64,000 nucleotides of DNA from Gordoniibacillus chartarius (GCF_042432825.1 NZ_JBHLWN010000022.1:62001-126000); one strand, 5' to 3'. Shown: positions 52,013 to 61,509, numbered from the stretch's first letter. A program made the numbers and translations. Notes: a model not told the origin generated them from the sequence alone.

Positions 52013-53902
52013 GTGAACGTACAAATCCCATATCACAGCTATGTAGAGCTATATCCGACGAAGCTGTTGGCGTTGTATCACGCTCTGCGTGACTCTGTCG
52101 TGGACGGAAGGTTCGGGGCGGCGTCACGGCTGCCGTCGACAAGAGAGCTTGCGAAAATGTACGGGCTGTCCCGCGGTACCGTGAGTCAGGCTTATGAGAT
52201 GCTGGCGGCTGAAGGATATTTGTCCAGCGAAAAGGGCAGCGGTACCTATGTAGCGTACCGGGATGAGGCGGGAGCGGAAGGCAGCGGAGCTTCGCGCGAA
52301 CGGGCATACGGGGCGGCGGTGGGCAAGCTGGGGCCGGGGGATTCTCCGGTACGAGCAGCTGCAGGCGATGAAACGAACGGAAACGGGTTCGCAGCAACGA
52401 ATGGAGGCGCCGATGGCGGAAGGGACGAAGCTGTATACGCGAGGTCTGCCGAAAGCTTAGCGGGCCGGGTTGACAGGAATGCGGGCGGCCTCGGGTACGG
52501 TTTTGCCGTACAGGAGGAAGGCCCGGGTATGGCCGACGACAAGCGCGGCGTGCGGCTGTCGGCATGGGGACAGCGCGTTGCGGCGCTGCCCGCCCTGAGG
52601 ATGCCGGCGGCCGCGCCGGGCGGAGTAGACTTCGGGCGCTTCGTGCCCGATGTGACGGGGTTCCCGCGCGAGGCGTGGCGCCGCTGCCTCTACGCAGAGG
52701 CCCGCGAGCTGAGCGGGCTCGCGGGGGGAGGCGAGCGGGCGGAGCCGCTCGGCAGCCCCGAGCTGCGCGCGGCGATCGCGCGCTACTTGAGGCGGGCGCG
52801 CGGCATCCGCGCGCTGCCCGAGCACGTGGCCGTCACCGGAGGCTCGATGCAGGCGCTGGCGCTGGTCGCGCAGCTGCTGCTCGGCCCGGAGGAGACGGCC
52901 GTGGCGGAGCTGCCGGCGTTCCGCGGCGTCCGCCAGGCGGTGCGCGCCTCCGGCGCGCGCTGCATCGACGCTCCCGTCGATGCGCAGGGGATCGTCCCCG
53001 CGGATTGGGACGCGCGGCTCCTATTCGTTACGCCGGCACGGCAGTTCCCGACCGGCGCTGTGCTCAGCCTCTCGCGGCGGCAGCAGCTGCTGCGCTGGGC
53101 GGACGAGCGTGAAGCCGTCATCGTCGAAGACGATTATGACAGCGAATTCCGCCACCGCGGCAAGAGCTTCGAGCCGCTGAAGGTGCTTGACCGCAGCGAG
53201 CGCGTCGTGTATGTCGGCAGCTTTACGAAGACGCTGCTGCCGGGCACCCGCATCGGCTATGCCGTGCTGCCTCCGTCGCTCGCAGCGCCGTTCGCCCGCG
53301 CCCAGCAGCTTATCGCCGGACCGTATCCGGTCAATTTGCTCGAGCAGCGGGCGCTAGCCGCCTTTATGGATGCCGGCGAATACGAACGGCATTTGAGGCG
53401 CATGAAGCGCATCTACTCGCGCAAGTTTCATGTGCTGGCGCAGCTGCTGCAAGCCCGCCTTAGCACATGGTTCGATTGGGTCGAGAGCGACGCCGGCCTC
53501 CATCTGTTCGGCTGGTGGCGGGGGGATGAAGCGTCCTACCTGGCGTACAGGGAGCGCTGCCGCTCCGCAGGTATCGGCTGGGCGGAGGCGGAGATGGATA
53601 CTGAAGCTCTACAAAAGCTGTACCACGATCCGCACAACCAAGAAACCAGCCGCAATCCACACCAAAAGCACAACCAAGAATCCACCCAAGACCCGCACGG
53701 AAAGCACGACCAAGAAACCGGCCGGGATCCGCACAAAATGCCTCCTGAGCAGCTGCAGCCAGCTTCACCTCAAACATCCCTTCAGCCGCCGCACCTTCGC
53801 CGCCGAGGCATCTACTTAAACTTCGCGCACCTGTGCGAAGACGAGCTCCGGCGCGGCGTCGAGCTGATGGCGCGTTGTGCGGACCCGGCGAACTTGATAT
53901 GA
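52013..53902 (+). CDS. MocR-family regulator (GntR HTH + aminotransferase fold)
   Basis: 629 residues from GTG 52013 (AAGGGGA nine bases upstream); ATG 51974 is in frame but overlaps the likely promoter. GntR winged helix (about 15-80, RLPSTRELAKMYGLSRGTVS). An unusually long low-complexity linker (about 85-205) precedes a fold-type-I aminotransferase domain from about 210. PLP-binding Lys406 is in VGSFTKTLLPGTRIGY; AVIVEDDYDSEF carries the Asp that contacts PLP. Such proteins sense PLP or an adduct and regulate vitamin B6, GABA or transporter genes. Three 12-residue repeats (HNQETSRNPHQK type) interrupt the C-terminal part. The downstream MDR reductase is the nearest possible target. Confidence 0.88.
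   Translation: MNVQIPYHSYVELYPTKLLALYHALRDSVVDGRFGAASRLPSTRELAKMYGLSRGTVSQAYEMLAAEGYLSSEKGSGTYVAYRDEAGAEGSGASRERAYGAAVGKLGPGDSPVRAAAGDETNGNGFAATNGGADGGRDEAVYARSAESLAGRVDRNAGGLGYGFAVQEEGPGMADDKRGVRLSAWGQRVAALPALRMPAAAPGGVDFGRFVPDVTGFPREAWRRCLYAEARELSGLAGGGERAEPLGSPELRAAIARYLRRARGIRALPEHVAVTGGSMQALALVAQLLLGPEETAVAELPAFRGVRQAVRASGARCIDAPVDAQGIVPADWDARLLFVTPARQFPTGAVLSLSRRQQLLRWADEREAVIVEDDYDSEFRHRGKSFEPLKVLDRSERVVYVGSFTKTLLPGTRIGYAVLPPSLAAPFARAQQLIAGPYPVNLLEQRALAAFMDAGEYERHLRRMKRIYSRKFHVLAQLLQARLSTWFDWVESDAGLHLFGWWRGDEASYLAYRERCRSAGIGWAEAEMDTEALQKLYHDPHNQETSRNPHQKHNQESTQDPHGKHDQETGRDPHKMPPEQLQPASPQTSLQPPHLRRRGIYLNFAHLCEDELRRGVELMARCADPANLI
53633..53740 (+). repeat. 36-bp in-frame tandem repeat inside the MocR gene
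   Basis: Three units starting at 53633, 53669 and 53705, each opening CAC(A/G)ACCAAGAA. They encode HNQETSRNPHQK, HNQESTQDPHGK and HDQETGRDPHKM, inserted shortly before the last conserved strand (GIYLNFAHLCEDEL) of the aminotransferase fold. Confidence 0.85.
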
Positions 53903-54007
53903 TGCTAGAAGGAAGCCCTATGTGAAGACTCATCGTGAAAGCCCGGCTTGAAAAATTCCTATGCGCCCCGCCTCTATATGAACCACTAGAAAGGAGCCGC
54001 GCCCTTC

Positions 54008-55030
54008 ATGAAAGCGATGGTCCTGCGCCGCTTCGGCAAAGACGAGCCGCTCCGCCTGCAGGAGTGGCCCGAGCCCGTTCTGGGCGCCACCGACGTGCTT
54101 GTCGACATTCATGCCGCAAGCGTCAACCCGCTCGACTTCAAAATCCGTGCAGGCGGCGCCATCCGGCTCGCCCTGCCTTACCGCGCGCCGCTCGTGCTCG
54201 GCAACGATTTCGCAGGCGTCGTCGCGGCGATCGGCGCCAAGGTGACCCGCTTCAAGCCCGGAGACGAGGTATACGGCCGCCCGAGCAAGGAGCGCAGCGG
54301 TACGTTTGCCGAGCGGATCGCCATACCCGAGCATGAGCTTGCCCATAAGCCGCGCACGATCACGCTGCAGGAAGCGGCGGGCCTCCCGCTCGCCGGTCTG
54401 ACGGCGTGGCAGGCGCTGACGGAGGAGCTTCGCCTGAAGCCCAAGCAGCGCATCCTGATTCACGCCGGGGCGGGCGGAGTCGGCTCGCTCGCGATCCAGC
54501 TGGCGAAGCATCTCGGCGCGTATGTAGGGACGACCGCGAGCGAACCGAATCACGAGCTCGTCCATTCGCTCGGAGCCGACTTCGCCGTCGACTACCGCAA
54601 GTTTCCGATAGAGAAAGTATTCGAAGACTACGACTGCGTGCTCGACACGATCGGCGGCGATACGCTTCTCCGCTCCTTTCAGACGCTGAAGCCCGGCGGA
54701 GGCATCGTCGCTTCCGTCTCCGGCCTGCCGGACCGCAGCTACGCGAAGCGTACGCACCAGAACGCGCTGAAGACGCTGCTGTTCACGCTGGCCGGGCGCC
54801 GCTTCGCCAAAGCGGCAAAAGCCCGCCAAGCCGAGTATCGCTTCTTCTTCATGCATCCGAGCGGAGAGCAGCTCCAGCACCTTGCCGGCCTGGTCGATCG
54901 GGGCGTGCTCCGGCCGCTGGTCGACCGCGTTTACCCGCTCAGCGAAGCGAACGAAGCGCTGGCCTACGTCCAGACCGGACGCGCCCGCGGTAAAGTCATC
55001 GTCCAAGTAAGCTCATCATCACCCCAATAG
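54008..55030 (+). CDS. Zinc-free MDR-type NADP-dependent oxidoreductase
   Basis: 340 residues, medium-chain dehydrogenase/reductase of the quinone-oxidoreductase/zeta-crystallin group. GroES-like domain (about 1-120; AASVNPLDFKIRAG, APLVLGNDFAGVV) and Rossmann domain with ILIHAGAGGVGSLAIQLAKHLGA (quoted in part: AGAGGVGSLAIQLAK). No Cys/His zinc ligands are seen, as expected for this subgroup, which reduces quinones or enones with NADPH. GAAAGGAG precedes ATG 54008. It lies 105 bp after the MocR gene and 19 bp before ilvA, so it may be co-transcribed with ilvA. Confidence 0.88.
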   Translation: MKAMVLRRFGKDEPLRLQEWPEPVLGATDVLVDIHAASVNPLDFKIRAGGAIRLALPYRAPLVLGNDFAGVVAAIGAKVTRFKPGDEVYGRPSKERSGTFAERIAIPEHELAHKPRTITLQEAAGLPLAGLTAWQALTEELRLKPKQRILIHAGAGGVGSLAIQLAKHLGAYVGTTASEPNHELVHSLGADFAVDYRKFPIEKVFEDYDCVLDTIGGDTLLRSFQTLKPGGGIVASVSGLPDRSYAKRTHQNALKTLLFTLAGRRFAKAAKARQAEYRFFFMHPSGEQLQHLAGLVDRGVLRPLVDRVYPLSEANEALAYVQTGRARGKVIVQVSSSSPQ

Positions 55031-55049
55031 AGAAAGGAGCCTGCCCATC

Positions 55050-56297
55050 ATGGCCAAGCTTCCCGTCGAACAGATCATCAAGGCCCGCCACGCCCTCAGC
55101 CAAGTCATCGAGGAGACGCCGCTGCAGCTGAACGCCGTGTTATCCCAGCAGTACGGCTGCAATGTGTACTTAAAGCGCGAAGACCTGCAAGTCGTACGTT
55201 CCTTCAAAATCCGCGGCGCCTACAATTTCATCCAGAGCCTTACGGACGAGGAGCGGGTCCAGGGCGTCGTGTGCGCCAGTGCCGGCAACCATGCGCAAGG
55301 CGTCGCTTACTCCTGCAATGCGCTCGGGATCAAGGGAACGATTTTCATGCCCACCACCACGCCCCGGCAAAAAATCACGCAAGTGAAGCGGTTCGGAGGA
55401 GATTTCGTCGAGGTCATTCTCAGCGGCGATACGTTTGACGATTCGTCCGTGCAGGCCCAGGCGTACTGCAAAGAACGCGGCATGTCGTTCATTCACCCGT
55501 TCGACGATCCGCGCACGATTGCCGGACAAGGCACCATCGGCTTCGAGATCGTGCACCAGATGCCGGTGCAGCTGGACTATGTGTTCGCGGCGATCGGCGG
55601 CGGCGGACTTGTCTCCGGCGTAGGCTCCTATATCAAAAGCATCAGCCCGGCTACCCAAATCATCGGCGTCGAGCCGGAAGGCGCCGCCTCCATGCAGCGG
55701 TCCATCAACGAAGGCCGCGTCGTCGCCCTGGAGTCCATCGACAAATTCGTCGACGGCGCAGCCGTCAAGCAGGTCGGCCAGCTGACGTTCGACATATGCC
55801 GCGAGGTGCTCGACGATATCGTCCTGCTGCCCGACGGCAAGGAGTGCACGACGATCCTCGAGCTGTACAACAACAGCGCGATCGTCATCGAGCCGGCCGG
55901 GGCGCTGCCGGTGGCGGCGCTCGACGCGTACCGCGACCACATTCGGGGCAAGAACGTCGTCTGCATCATCAGCGGCTCGAACAACGACATCGACCGGATG
56001 CAGGAAATCAAGGAGCGTTCTTTGATTTATGAGGGATTGAAGCACTATTTTATCATCAGCTTTCCTCAGCGTTCCGGGGCTTTGCGCGAATTTCTGGAGG
56101 AAGTGCTCGGACCGAACGACGATATAACCCGCTTCGAATATACGAAAAAAACGAACCGGGAGAGCGGCCCCGCCCTCGTCGGCATCGAGCTGAAAAACAA
56201 AGACGATTACGGTCCGCTGATCGCCCGAATGTCCCGCAAAGACTACGATTTTGTTGAAATCAATCAGGACCGGACGCTGTTTAATTTGCTCATTTAA
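55050..56297 (+). CDS. ilvA: Threonine ammonia-lyase IlvA
   Basis: 415 residues, the length of the B. subtilis-type enzyme with one ACT-like regulatory domain. It deaminates threonine to 2-oxobutanoate, the first step towards isoleucine. PLP-binding Lys53 is in VVRSFKIRGAYN; the SAGNHAQGVAYSC phosphate or substrate loop and AAIGGGGLVSGVGSYIK glycine loop are present. The C-terminal domain (about 325-415, IISFPQRSGALREFLEEVLG) is the ACT-like isoleucine-sensing part. AGAAAGGAG precedes ATG 55050. No T-box or terminator is visible in the 19-bp gap upstream, so transcription probably comes from the MDR gene. Confidence 0.95.
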   Translation: MAKLPVEQIIKARHALSQVIEETPLQLNAVLSQQYGCNVYLKREDLQVVRSFKIRGAYNFIQSLTDEERVQGVVCASAGNHAQGVAYSCNALGIKGTIFMPTTTPRQKITQVKRFGGDFVEVILSGDTFDDSSVQAQAYCKERGMSFIHPFDDPRTIAGQGTIGFEIVHQMPVQLDYVFAAIGGGGLVSGVGSYIKSISPATQIIGVEPEGAASMQRSINEGRVVALESIDKFVDGAAVKQVGQLTFDICREVLDDIVLLPDGKECTTILELYNNSAIVIEPAGALPVAALDAYRDHIRGKNVVCIISGSNNDIDRMQEIKERSLIYEGLKHYFIISFPQRSGALREFLEEVLGPNDDITRFEYTKKTNRESGPALVGIELKNKDDYGPLIARMSRKDYDFVEINQDRTLFNLLI

Positions 56298-56396
56298 GCG
56301 ATATCACACAAACATTCTGCACGGTGTTATATCCATGTGAGCAATTATATTTACAAATGGATAATTAGTAGATATAATTTTTTCGTGGCTTGGAAT

Positions 56397-56425
56397 TTGA
56401 CAAATTTTGCGCCGCAGCATACATA
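56397..56425 (+). promoter_or_regulatory. Promoter of the nucleoside importer operon
   Basis: Perfect TTGACA (56397-56402), 17-base spacer, TACATA (56420-56425), 80 bases before the lipoprotein ATG. It lies in an A+T-rich patch (56298-56500). Confidence 0.55.
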
Positions 56426-56504
56426 ATTTACCGTGCTGATAGACATACTAACCGCACTAAGCACGCGTACGACCCAAAACTTTTATAATAGGGGGAACAT
56501 CGCA

Positions 56505-57563
56505 ATGAAAAAAATGGTTGGCTTATCCCTGACGCTCATGCTCTCCGCAGCAGTCGTCCTGTCCGGTTGCGGCGCCAAGGACAACGGCGCATCGAACGGC
56601 GGCACTGCGCCGGCTCCGGCGAACAACGCTTCGGGCGGCGCAGCTCCGTCCCAAACGTTCAAGCTCGGCATGGTTACCGACATCGGCGGCGTGAACGACA
56701 AGTCGTTCAACCAATCCGCTTGGGAAGGCCTGAACAAGCTGAAGGGCAACGGAGTGGAAGTCAAATACCTGCAATCCAAGTCCGATGCCGACTACGTTCC
56801 TAACCTGAACCAATTCGTAAAGGATGGCTACACGCTGACTTGGGGCATCGGCTTCCTGATGGGCGACCAGCTGAAGACGGTAGCGACGCAGAATCCGGAC
56901 GCGAAGCTGGCGATCATCGACAACGTCGTTGACGCAAAGAACGTCGCTTCCGTAACATTCGCCGAGAACGAAGGAGCCTACCTCGTGGGTGTCGTTGCAG
57001 GTCTTATGACCAAGACGAACAAAATCGGCTTCGTCGGCGGCGTGGACATTCCGGTCATCAAGCGCTTCGACCTCGGCTTCGAGGCAGGCGTGAAGGCCGT
57101 TAACCCGAAAGCGGAGATCGTGAAGAACTACACCGGCGCATTCGACAAGCCGGACCTCGGCAAAGCGGCTGCCGCTACGATGTACAACAACAATGTCGAT
57201 ATCATTTTCCACGCAGCGGGCGCTACCGGTAACGGCGTATTCAACGAAGCGAAGGATCGCGTGAAATCCGGCAAAAAAGTATGGGTTATCGGCGTAGACA
57301 AAGACCAATCGCTCGAGTTCGGCGACGACGTTACGCTGACATCGATGCTGAAGCGTGTTGACGAAGCCGTTGTGAAGGTGTCCAAGGAAGCGATGGAAGG
57401 CAAGTTCCAGGGCGGTGTGGTGCAAGTGCTCGGTCTGAAGGAGAACGGCGTAGGTCTGCCGGATACGTCCAAGAAGAACGTTCCTGCCGACGTCCTGGCG
57501 AAGGTTGACGAATATAAGCAGAAGATCATCAAGGGCGAAATCAAGGTTCCGACGGCACAATAA
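56505..57563 (+). CDS. nupN: BMP-family nucleoside-binding lipoprotein
   Basis: 352 residues. Lipoprotein signal with lipobox VLSGC (Cys22), an Ala/Gly/Asn linker (23-50), then the periplasmic-binding-like BMP fold: LGMVTDIGGVNDKSFNQSAW, GIGFLMGDQLKTVATQNPDA, TFAENEGAYLVGVVAGLMTK, IGFVGGVDIPVIKRFDLGFE, IFHAAGATGNGVFNEAK and IGVDKDQS. It binds nucleosides (guanosine in the B. subtilis YufN system) for an ABC importer encoded by the next three genes. G-rich Shine-Dalgarno at 56491-56495. It is followed by a strong hairpin, so more lipoprotein than transporter should be made. Confidence 0.93.
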   Translation: MKKMVGLSLTLMLSAAVVLSGCGAKDNGASNGGTAPAPANNASGGAAPSQTFKLGMVTDIGGVNDKSFNQSAWEGLNKLKGNGVEVKYLQSKSDADYVPNLNQFVKDGYTLTWGIGFLMGDQLKTVATQNPDAKLAIIDNVVDAKNVASVTFAENEGAYLVGVVAGLMTKTNKIGFVGGVDIPVIKRFDLGFEAGVKAVNPKAEIVKNYTGAFDKPDLGKAAAATMYNNNVDIIFHAAGATGNGVFNEAKDRVKSGKKVWVIGVDKDQSLEFGDDVTLTSMLKRVDEAVVKVSKEAMEGKFQGGVVQVLGLKENGVGLPDTSKKNVPADVLAKVDEYKQKIIKGEIKVPTAQ

Positions 57564-57620
57564 CAGTGCGGACCCGAACGAAGCCTGCAGAATCACGACA
57601 ATAACGCATAGCATCACCCG

Positions 57621-57665
57621 GGAGCAAGGCTAGTTGCTGGAACTGGCCTTGTTCCTTTGGTTTTT
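57621..57665 (+). terminator. Intercistronic 15-bp hairpin, partial terminator
   Basis: GGAGCAAGGCTAGTT (57621-57635) pairs with AACTGGCCTTGTTCC (57641-57655), including G-T pairs, around a five-base loop, then TTTGGTTTTT. The interrupted T-run suggests incomplete termination and 3'-end stabilisation of the lipoprotein message. Confidence 0.65.
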
Positions 57666-57693
57666 GCAGCGGTAATGGGAAAGGATGAAACGC

Positions 57694-59235
57694 ATGAGCG
57701 CGGCCGAAACGGTAGTGGAGCTGAAGGGCATCACGAAGCGGTTTCCCGGCATTGTGGCCAACGATTCGATATCGCTGCAGCTGAAGAAGGGCGAAATTCA
57801 CGCTCTGCTCGGCGAGAACGGGGCGGGTAAATCGACGCTGATGAACATCGTGTTTGGCCTTTATCAGCCGGATGAGGGCGAAATTTTCGTGCGCGGCGAG
57901 AAGGTGCACATCGACAGCCCGAATAAGGCGTTCGACCTCGGGATCGGCATGGTTCATCAGCACTTTAAGCTGGTGCAGCCGTTCACGGTAACCGAGAACA
58001 TTATTCTCGGACTGGAGCCGAAGAGCGGCCTGAATATCGATTACAAGACGGCGGTCGCCAAGGTGGCCAAGCTGTCCGAGCAATACGGGCTGAAGGTGGA
58101 CCCGAAGGCGCGTATCGAAACGATTTCCGTCGGTATGCAGCAGCGGGTGGAAATCTTGAAAACGCTGTACCGCGGCGCGGAGATTTTGATCTTCGACGAA
58201 CCGACGGCCGTGCTCACCCCGCAGGAAATTCACGAGCTGATCGAGATCATGCGCGGTCTCGTCGCCGAGGGCAAATCGATCATTCTTATCACCCATAAAC
58301 TGAAGGAAATTATGGAGATCGCCGATACGGTGACGATCATTCGCCGCGGCAAGGTGATCGACTCGCTCAAGGTGAAGGACACGAACCCTCAGGAGCTGGC
58401 GGAGAAAATGGTCGGGCGCGGCGTCACGTTCCGCACCGAGAAGAAGGACCCGCAGCCGGGGGCGGTCGTGCTCGATATCGACAAGCTCACCTGCTTCGGC
58501 GAGAAAGGGCTGCCGGTGCTGAAGGAGCTGTCGCTGCAGGTGCGCGCGGGCGAAATCGTCGGCATCGCCGGTGTCGACGGCAACGGGCAGAGCGAGCTGA
58601 TCGAGGCGCTGACCGGGCTGCGTTCCGTCCAAAGCGGGCGCGTGCGGTTGAAGGGCGAGGATATAACGAATCGTTCGCCGCGGCATATCTCCGAGGCGGG
58701 ACTGTCCCATATTCCGGAAGACCGGCATAAACACGGACTTGTGCTTGATTTTTCGATGAACGAGAATATGGTGCTCGAGACGTATTTTCATAAAGAATTC
58801 AGCAACGGGATTTTCATGAACTACGATGCGATCGACAAGCATGCGGCGAAGCTGATTCAAGAGTTCGACGTACGTACGCCGAGCATCTATAACAAGGCGC
58901 GCTCGCTGTCCGGAGGCAATCAGCAGAAGGCTATCATCGCCCGGGAGATCAACAAGGATCCGGACCTGCTTATCGCCGCGCAGCCGACGCGCGGTCTCGA
59001 CGTCGGCGCGATCGAATTCGTGCACAAGCGGCTCATCGAGCAGCGCGACCGGGGCAAGGCGGTGCTGCTCATCTCCTTCGAGCTGGACGAGATTCTCAAC
59101 GTGGCGGATCGGATCGCGGTCATCTATGAGGGGCAGATTGTCGGCGAAGTGCTGCCGAAGGAAACGAACGATCAGGAGCTCGGCCTCATGATGGCCGGCA
59201 GCAAGAGAATGCAGGGAGGTGCGGCTCATGGGTAA
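57694..59235 (+). CDS. nupO: Nucleoside ABC importer ATPase (two nucleotide-binding domains)
   Basis: 513 residues from ATG 57694 (GGGAAAGG nine bases upstream; ATG 57685 sits too close to it). Two fused ABC cassettes as in ribose/nucleoside importers. The first has Walker A GENGAGKSTL, signature SVGMQQRVE and Walker B ILIFDEPTAVL. The second has a degenerate P-loop GVDGNGQSEL, signature LSGGNQQKA and Walker B LLIAAQPTRGLD, where Gln replaces Glu, as is normal for the second domain of this family. It powers the NupP/NupQ-type permease. Confidence 0.93.
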   Translation: MSAAETVVELKGITKRFPGIVANDSISLQLKKGEIHALLGENGAGKSTLMNIVFGLYQPDEGEIFVRGEKVHIDSPNKAFDLGIGMVHQHFKLVQPFTVTENIILGLEPKSGLNIDYKTAVAKVAKLSEQYGLKVDPKARIETISVGMQQRVEILKTLYRGAEILIFDEPTAVLTPQEIHELIEIMRGLVAEGKSIILITHKLKEIMEIADTVTIIRRGKVIDSLKVKDTNPQELAEKMVGRGVTFRTEKKDPQPGAVVLDIDKLTCFGEKGLPVLKELSLQVRAGEIVGIAGVDGNGQSELIEALTGLRSVQSGRVRLKGEDITNRSPRHISEAGLSHIPEDRHKHGLVLDFSMNENMVLETYFHKEFSNGIFMNYDAIDKHAAKLIQEFDVRTPSIYNKARSLSGGNQQKAIIAREINKDPDLLIAAQPTRGLDVGAIEFVHKRLIEQRDRGKAVLLISFELDEILNVADRIAVIYEGQIVGEVLPKETNDQELGLMMAGSKRMQGGAAHG

Positions 59236-60310
59236 GCTGCTCAAATGGTTCGGCGGCGACTCGATCGTTGTCTCTTTGGTTGCGGTGCTGCTCGGCTTGA
59301 TTTTCGGGGCGATCATTATGCTGCTCGGGGGCTACAACCCGGTGGATGCTTACGCGGCCCTGCTTAAGAAGGTGTTCGGATCGCCGAGCGACTTCGGTGA
59401 AGCGATTCGCGAAATTTCGCCGCTGATCTTGACCGGCTTGTCCGTGGCGTTCGCATTCCGGACGGGGCTGTTCAATATCGGAGCGGAAGGGCAATTCCTA
59501 ATCGGGATGACGGGCGCGACGGTGATCGGCGTGAAGCTGACCGGCCTGCCGTGGATCGTGCATGCTCCGCTGGCGATGATCGTGGGCGCGCTCGCCGGCG
59601 GCTTGTGGGGCGCGTTCGCGGGCTGGCTGAAAGCGACCCGCGGGGTGAACGAGGTCATCACGACGATCATGCTGAACTGGATCGCATTGTTCTTCAGCAA
59701 CTATATCGTTTCGACGTTCCTGCTCCAGCCGGGGCAGCAGCGCTCGCGTATGATTCAGGAGACGGCCTCGATGACGATTCCATGGCTCTCGGAAGCGCTG
59801 GGCCATGCCCGTATCCATTGGGGGACGCTCGTTGCCTTGATCGGCGCAGTGCTGTTCTATGTGATCCTGTGGCGGACGAAGCTCGGCTATGAGCTCCGTG
59901 CCGTCGGCCATAACCCTCATGCGGCTCAATATGCGGGCATGAGCGTCAATCGGCGTATGATCACCGCGATGTTCGTGGCGGGCATTTTTGCCGGACTGGC
60001 CGGTGTGTTCGAGGTGCTGGGCGTGTTCAAGTATCAGACGGTGATGGCCGGCTCGCCAGGCTACGGCTTCGACGGCATCGCCGTGTCGCTGCTCGGCATG
60101 AACAACCCGTTCGGCGTTGTGATCGGGGCGGCGCTGTTCGGCGGCTTGACTTACGGCTCCGCCGGTATGAGCTTCGGCGCCGACGTGCCTCCGGAGATCA
60201 TTCGGATCGTGATCGGCAGCGTGATTTTCTTCGTGGCGACGCAGGGCATTGTCCGATTTATTCTGCTGCCGTTCTATCGGCGCCGCAACCCGGAGGTGGC
60301 TAAAGCGTGA
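59228..60310 (+). CDS. nupP: Nucleoside ABC importer permease 1
   Basis: 360 residues, about nine helices. The BPD_transp_2 core is visible: LTGLSVAFAFRTGLFNIGAE, GQFLIGMTG, RGVNEVITTIMLNWIALFFS, ELRAVGHNPHAAQYAGMSVN and SPGYGFDGIAVSLLGMNNPF. ATG 59228 has GGGAGG eight bases upstream and overlaps the ATPase stop by 8 bp, so it is translationally coupled. It forms the channel with the next gene product. Confidence 0.93.
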   Translation: MGKLLKWFGGDSIVVSLVAVLLGLIFGAIIMLLGGYNPVDAYAALLKKVFGSPSDFGEAIREISPLILTGLSVAFAFRTGLFNIGAEGQFLIGMTGATVIGVKLTGLPWIVHAPLAMIVGALAGGLWGAFAGWLKATRGVNEVITTIMLNWIALFFSNYIVSTFLLQPGQQRSRMIQETASMTIPWLSEALGHARIHWGTLVALIGAVLFYVILWRTKLGYELRAVGHNPHAAQYAGMSVNRRMITAMFVAGIFAGLAGVFEVLGVFKYQTVMAGSPGYGFDGIAVSLLGMNNPFGVVIGAALFGGLTYGSAGMSFGADVPPEIIRIVIGSVIFFVATQGIVRFILLPFYRRRNPEVAKA

Positions 60311-61269
60311 GCTTCTTCTCGCAGCTTGGAGACTTGATCAACATTACGCTCGTGTTTGCGACGGCTCTCCTGTTCGGTGCGCTGGGCGGAATCGTGTCGG
60401 AACGGGCCGGCGTGGTGAATATTGCGATTGAGGGCTTAATGATGGTCGGGGCGTTCGCTTCCGCCGTCGCGGCGTTCTACATGGAGGAAGCCGAGCTGCT
60501 CGGTGCGGCCCCTTGGGTGGGCTTGCTCGCCGCAGTGGTGCTCGGCGGCTTGTTCGCGCTCATTCATGCGGTAGCGTCCATTACGTTCAAGGCGGACCAG
60601 GTCATTAGCGGCGTCGTTATCAACTTTCTTGCAGCCGGGGCAACGGTGTACCTGGTGAAGCTGCTGTTTGAAGGCGCGGGCCAGACGGAGACGCTCAATG
60701 TGGCGTTCACCAAATGGGCGATTCCGGTGCTGTCCGACATTCCGTTCCTCGGGAAGGCGATCTTCACGGCGTATCCGACGACGTACATTGCGGTGTTACT
60801 GGTGGCGGTCGTGTACTACGTGCTGTTCAAGACGCCGTTCGGTCTGCGGCTCCGCTCCGTCGGCGAGCACCCGAGCGCGGCCGATACGGCCGGCATCCGC
60901 GTGCTGCGCATCCGCTACATCGCGGTTATGCTGAGCGGCGCGCTGGCTGCGCTCGGCGGGGCGACGATTACGCTGACGACGACGAGCAATTTCTCGCACA
61001 ACACGATCTCCGGACAGGGCTTTATCGCCCTGGCGGCGGTCATCTTCGGCAAGTGGAACCCGCTTGGCGCCCTCGGTGCGACGCTGTTTTTCGGCTTCGC
61101 TCAGGCGCTCAACAACTGGATTCAGCTGTTCCCTTGGTCGAAGAGCATTCCGCAGGAGTTCATCTTCATGCTCCCGTACGTGCTCACGATCCTCGTGCTG
61201 GCCGGCGCGGTCGGACGCGCCCGCGCGCCGTCGGCGCTGGGCGAGCCTTACGATCCGGGCAAGCGGTAG
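60307..61269 (+). CDS. nupQ: Nucleoside ABC importer permease 2
   Basis: 320 residues, about eight helices. FGALGGIVSERAGVVNIAIE, GLMMVGAFA, FKADQVISGVVINFLAAGAT, LRSVGEHPSAADTAGIRVLR and SGQGFIALAAVIFGKWNPLG are the conserved permease blocks. The GTG start at 60307 overlaps the preceding TGA by four bases (GTGA). Last gene of the operon, followed by a terminator. Confidence 0.93.
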   Translation: MSFFSQLGDLINITLVFATALLFGALGGIVSERAGVVNIAIEGLMMVGAFASAVAAFYMEEAELLGAAPWVGLLAAVVLGGLFALIHAVASITFKADQVISGVVINFLAAGATVYLVKLLFEGAGQTETLNVAFTKWAIPVLSDIPFLGKAIFTAYPTTYIAVLLVAVVYYVLFKTPFGLRLRSVGEHPSAADTAGIRVLRIRYIAVMLSGALAALGGATITLTTTSNFSHNTISGQGFIALAAVIFGKWNPLGALGATLFFGFAQALNNWIQLFPWSKSIPQEFIFMLPYVLTILVLAGAVGRARAPSALGEPYDPGKR

Positions 61270-61284
61270 GGTAGGTGTGTAAGG

Positions 61285-61346
61285 AAAGAGCGAGTCTCCC
61301 TCGCTGGCCGTAGATTGCGGTCGGCGGTAGGGGGCTCGCTCTTTTT
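61285..61346 (+). terminator. Rho-independent terminator of the importer operon
   Basis: AAAGAGCGAG (61285-61294) pairs with CTCGCTCTTT (61335-61344), with extra pairing inside the long loop; five T follow the stem. Confidence 0.75.
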
Positions 61347-61509
61347 GCGCTACTGGCTCTATTCTAATGTATGTATACCTTCAGTACTTGCGAGCTCCAC
61401 AATATCATTCGCCAATTGCGCTTCACCACCTCTTCGTTTGAGAGGCTCCGCAATGCTTAACACTGTTCTACGTACATCCCCTTTGCAAAGGACGTGCTTT
61501 CAGCGTTCT

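Noticed and set aside
56484..56489. TATAAT as promoter of the importer operon
   Set aside because: It is only two bases before the Shine-Dalgarno, so the transcript would lack it; TTGACA/TACATA at 56397-56425 fits better.
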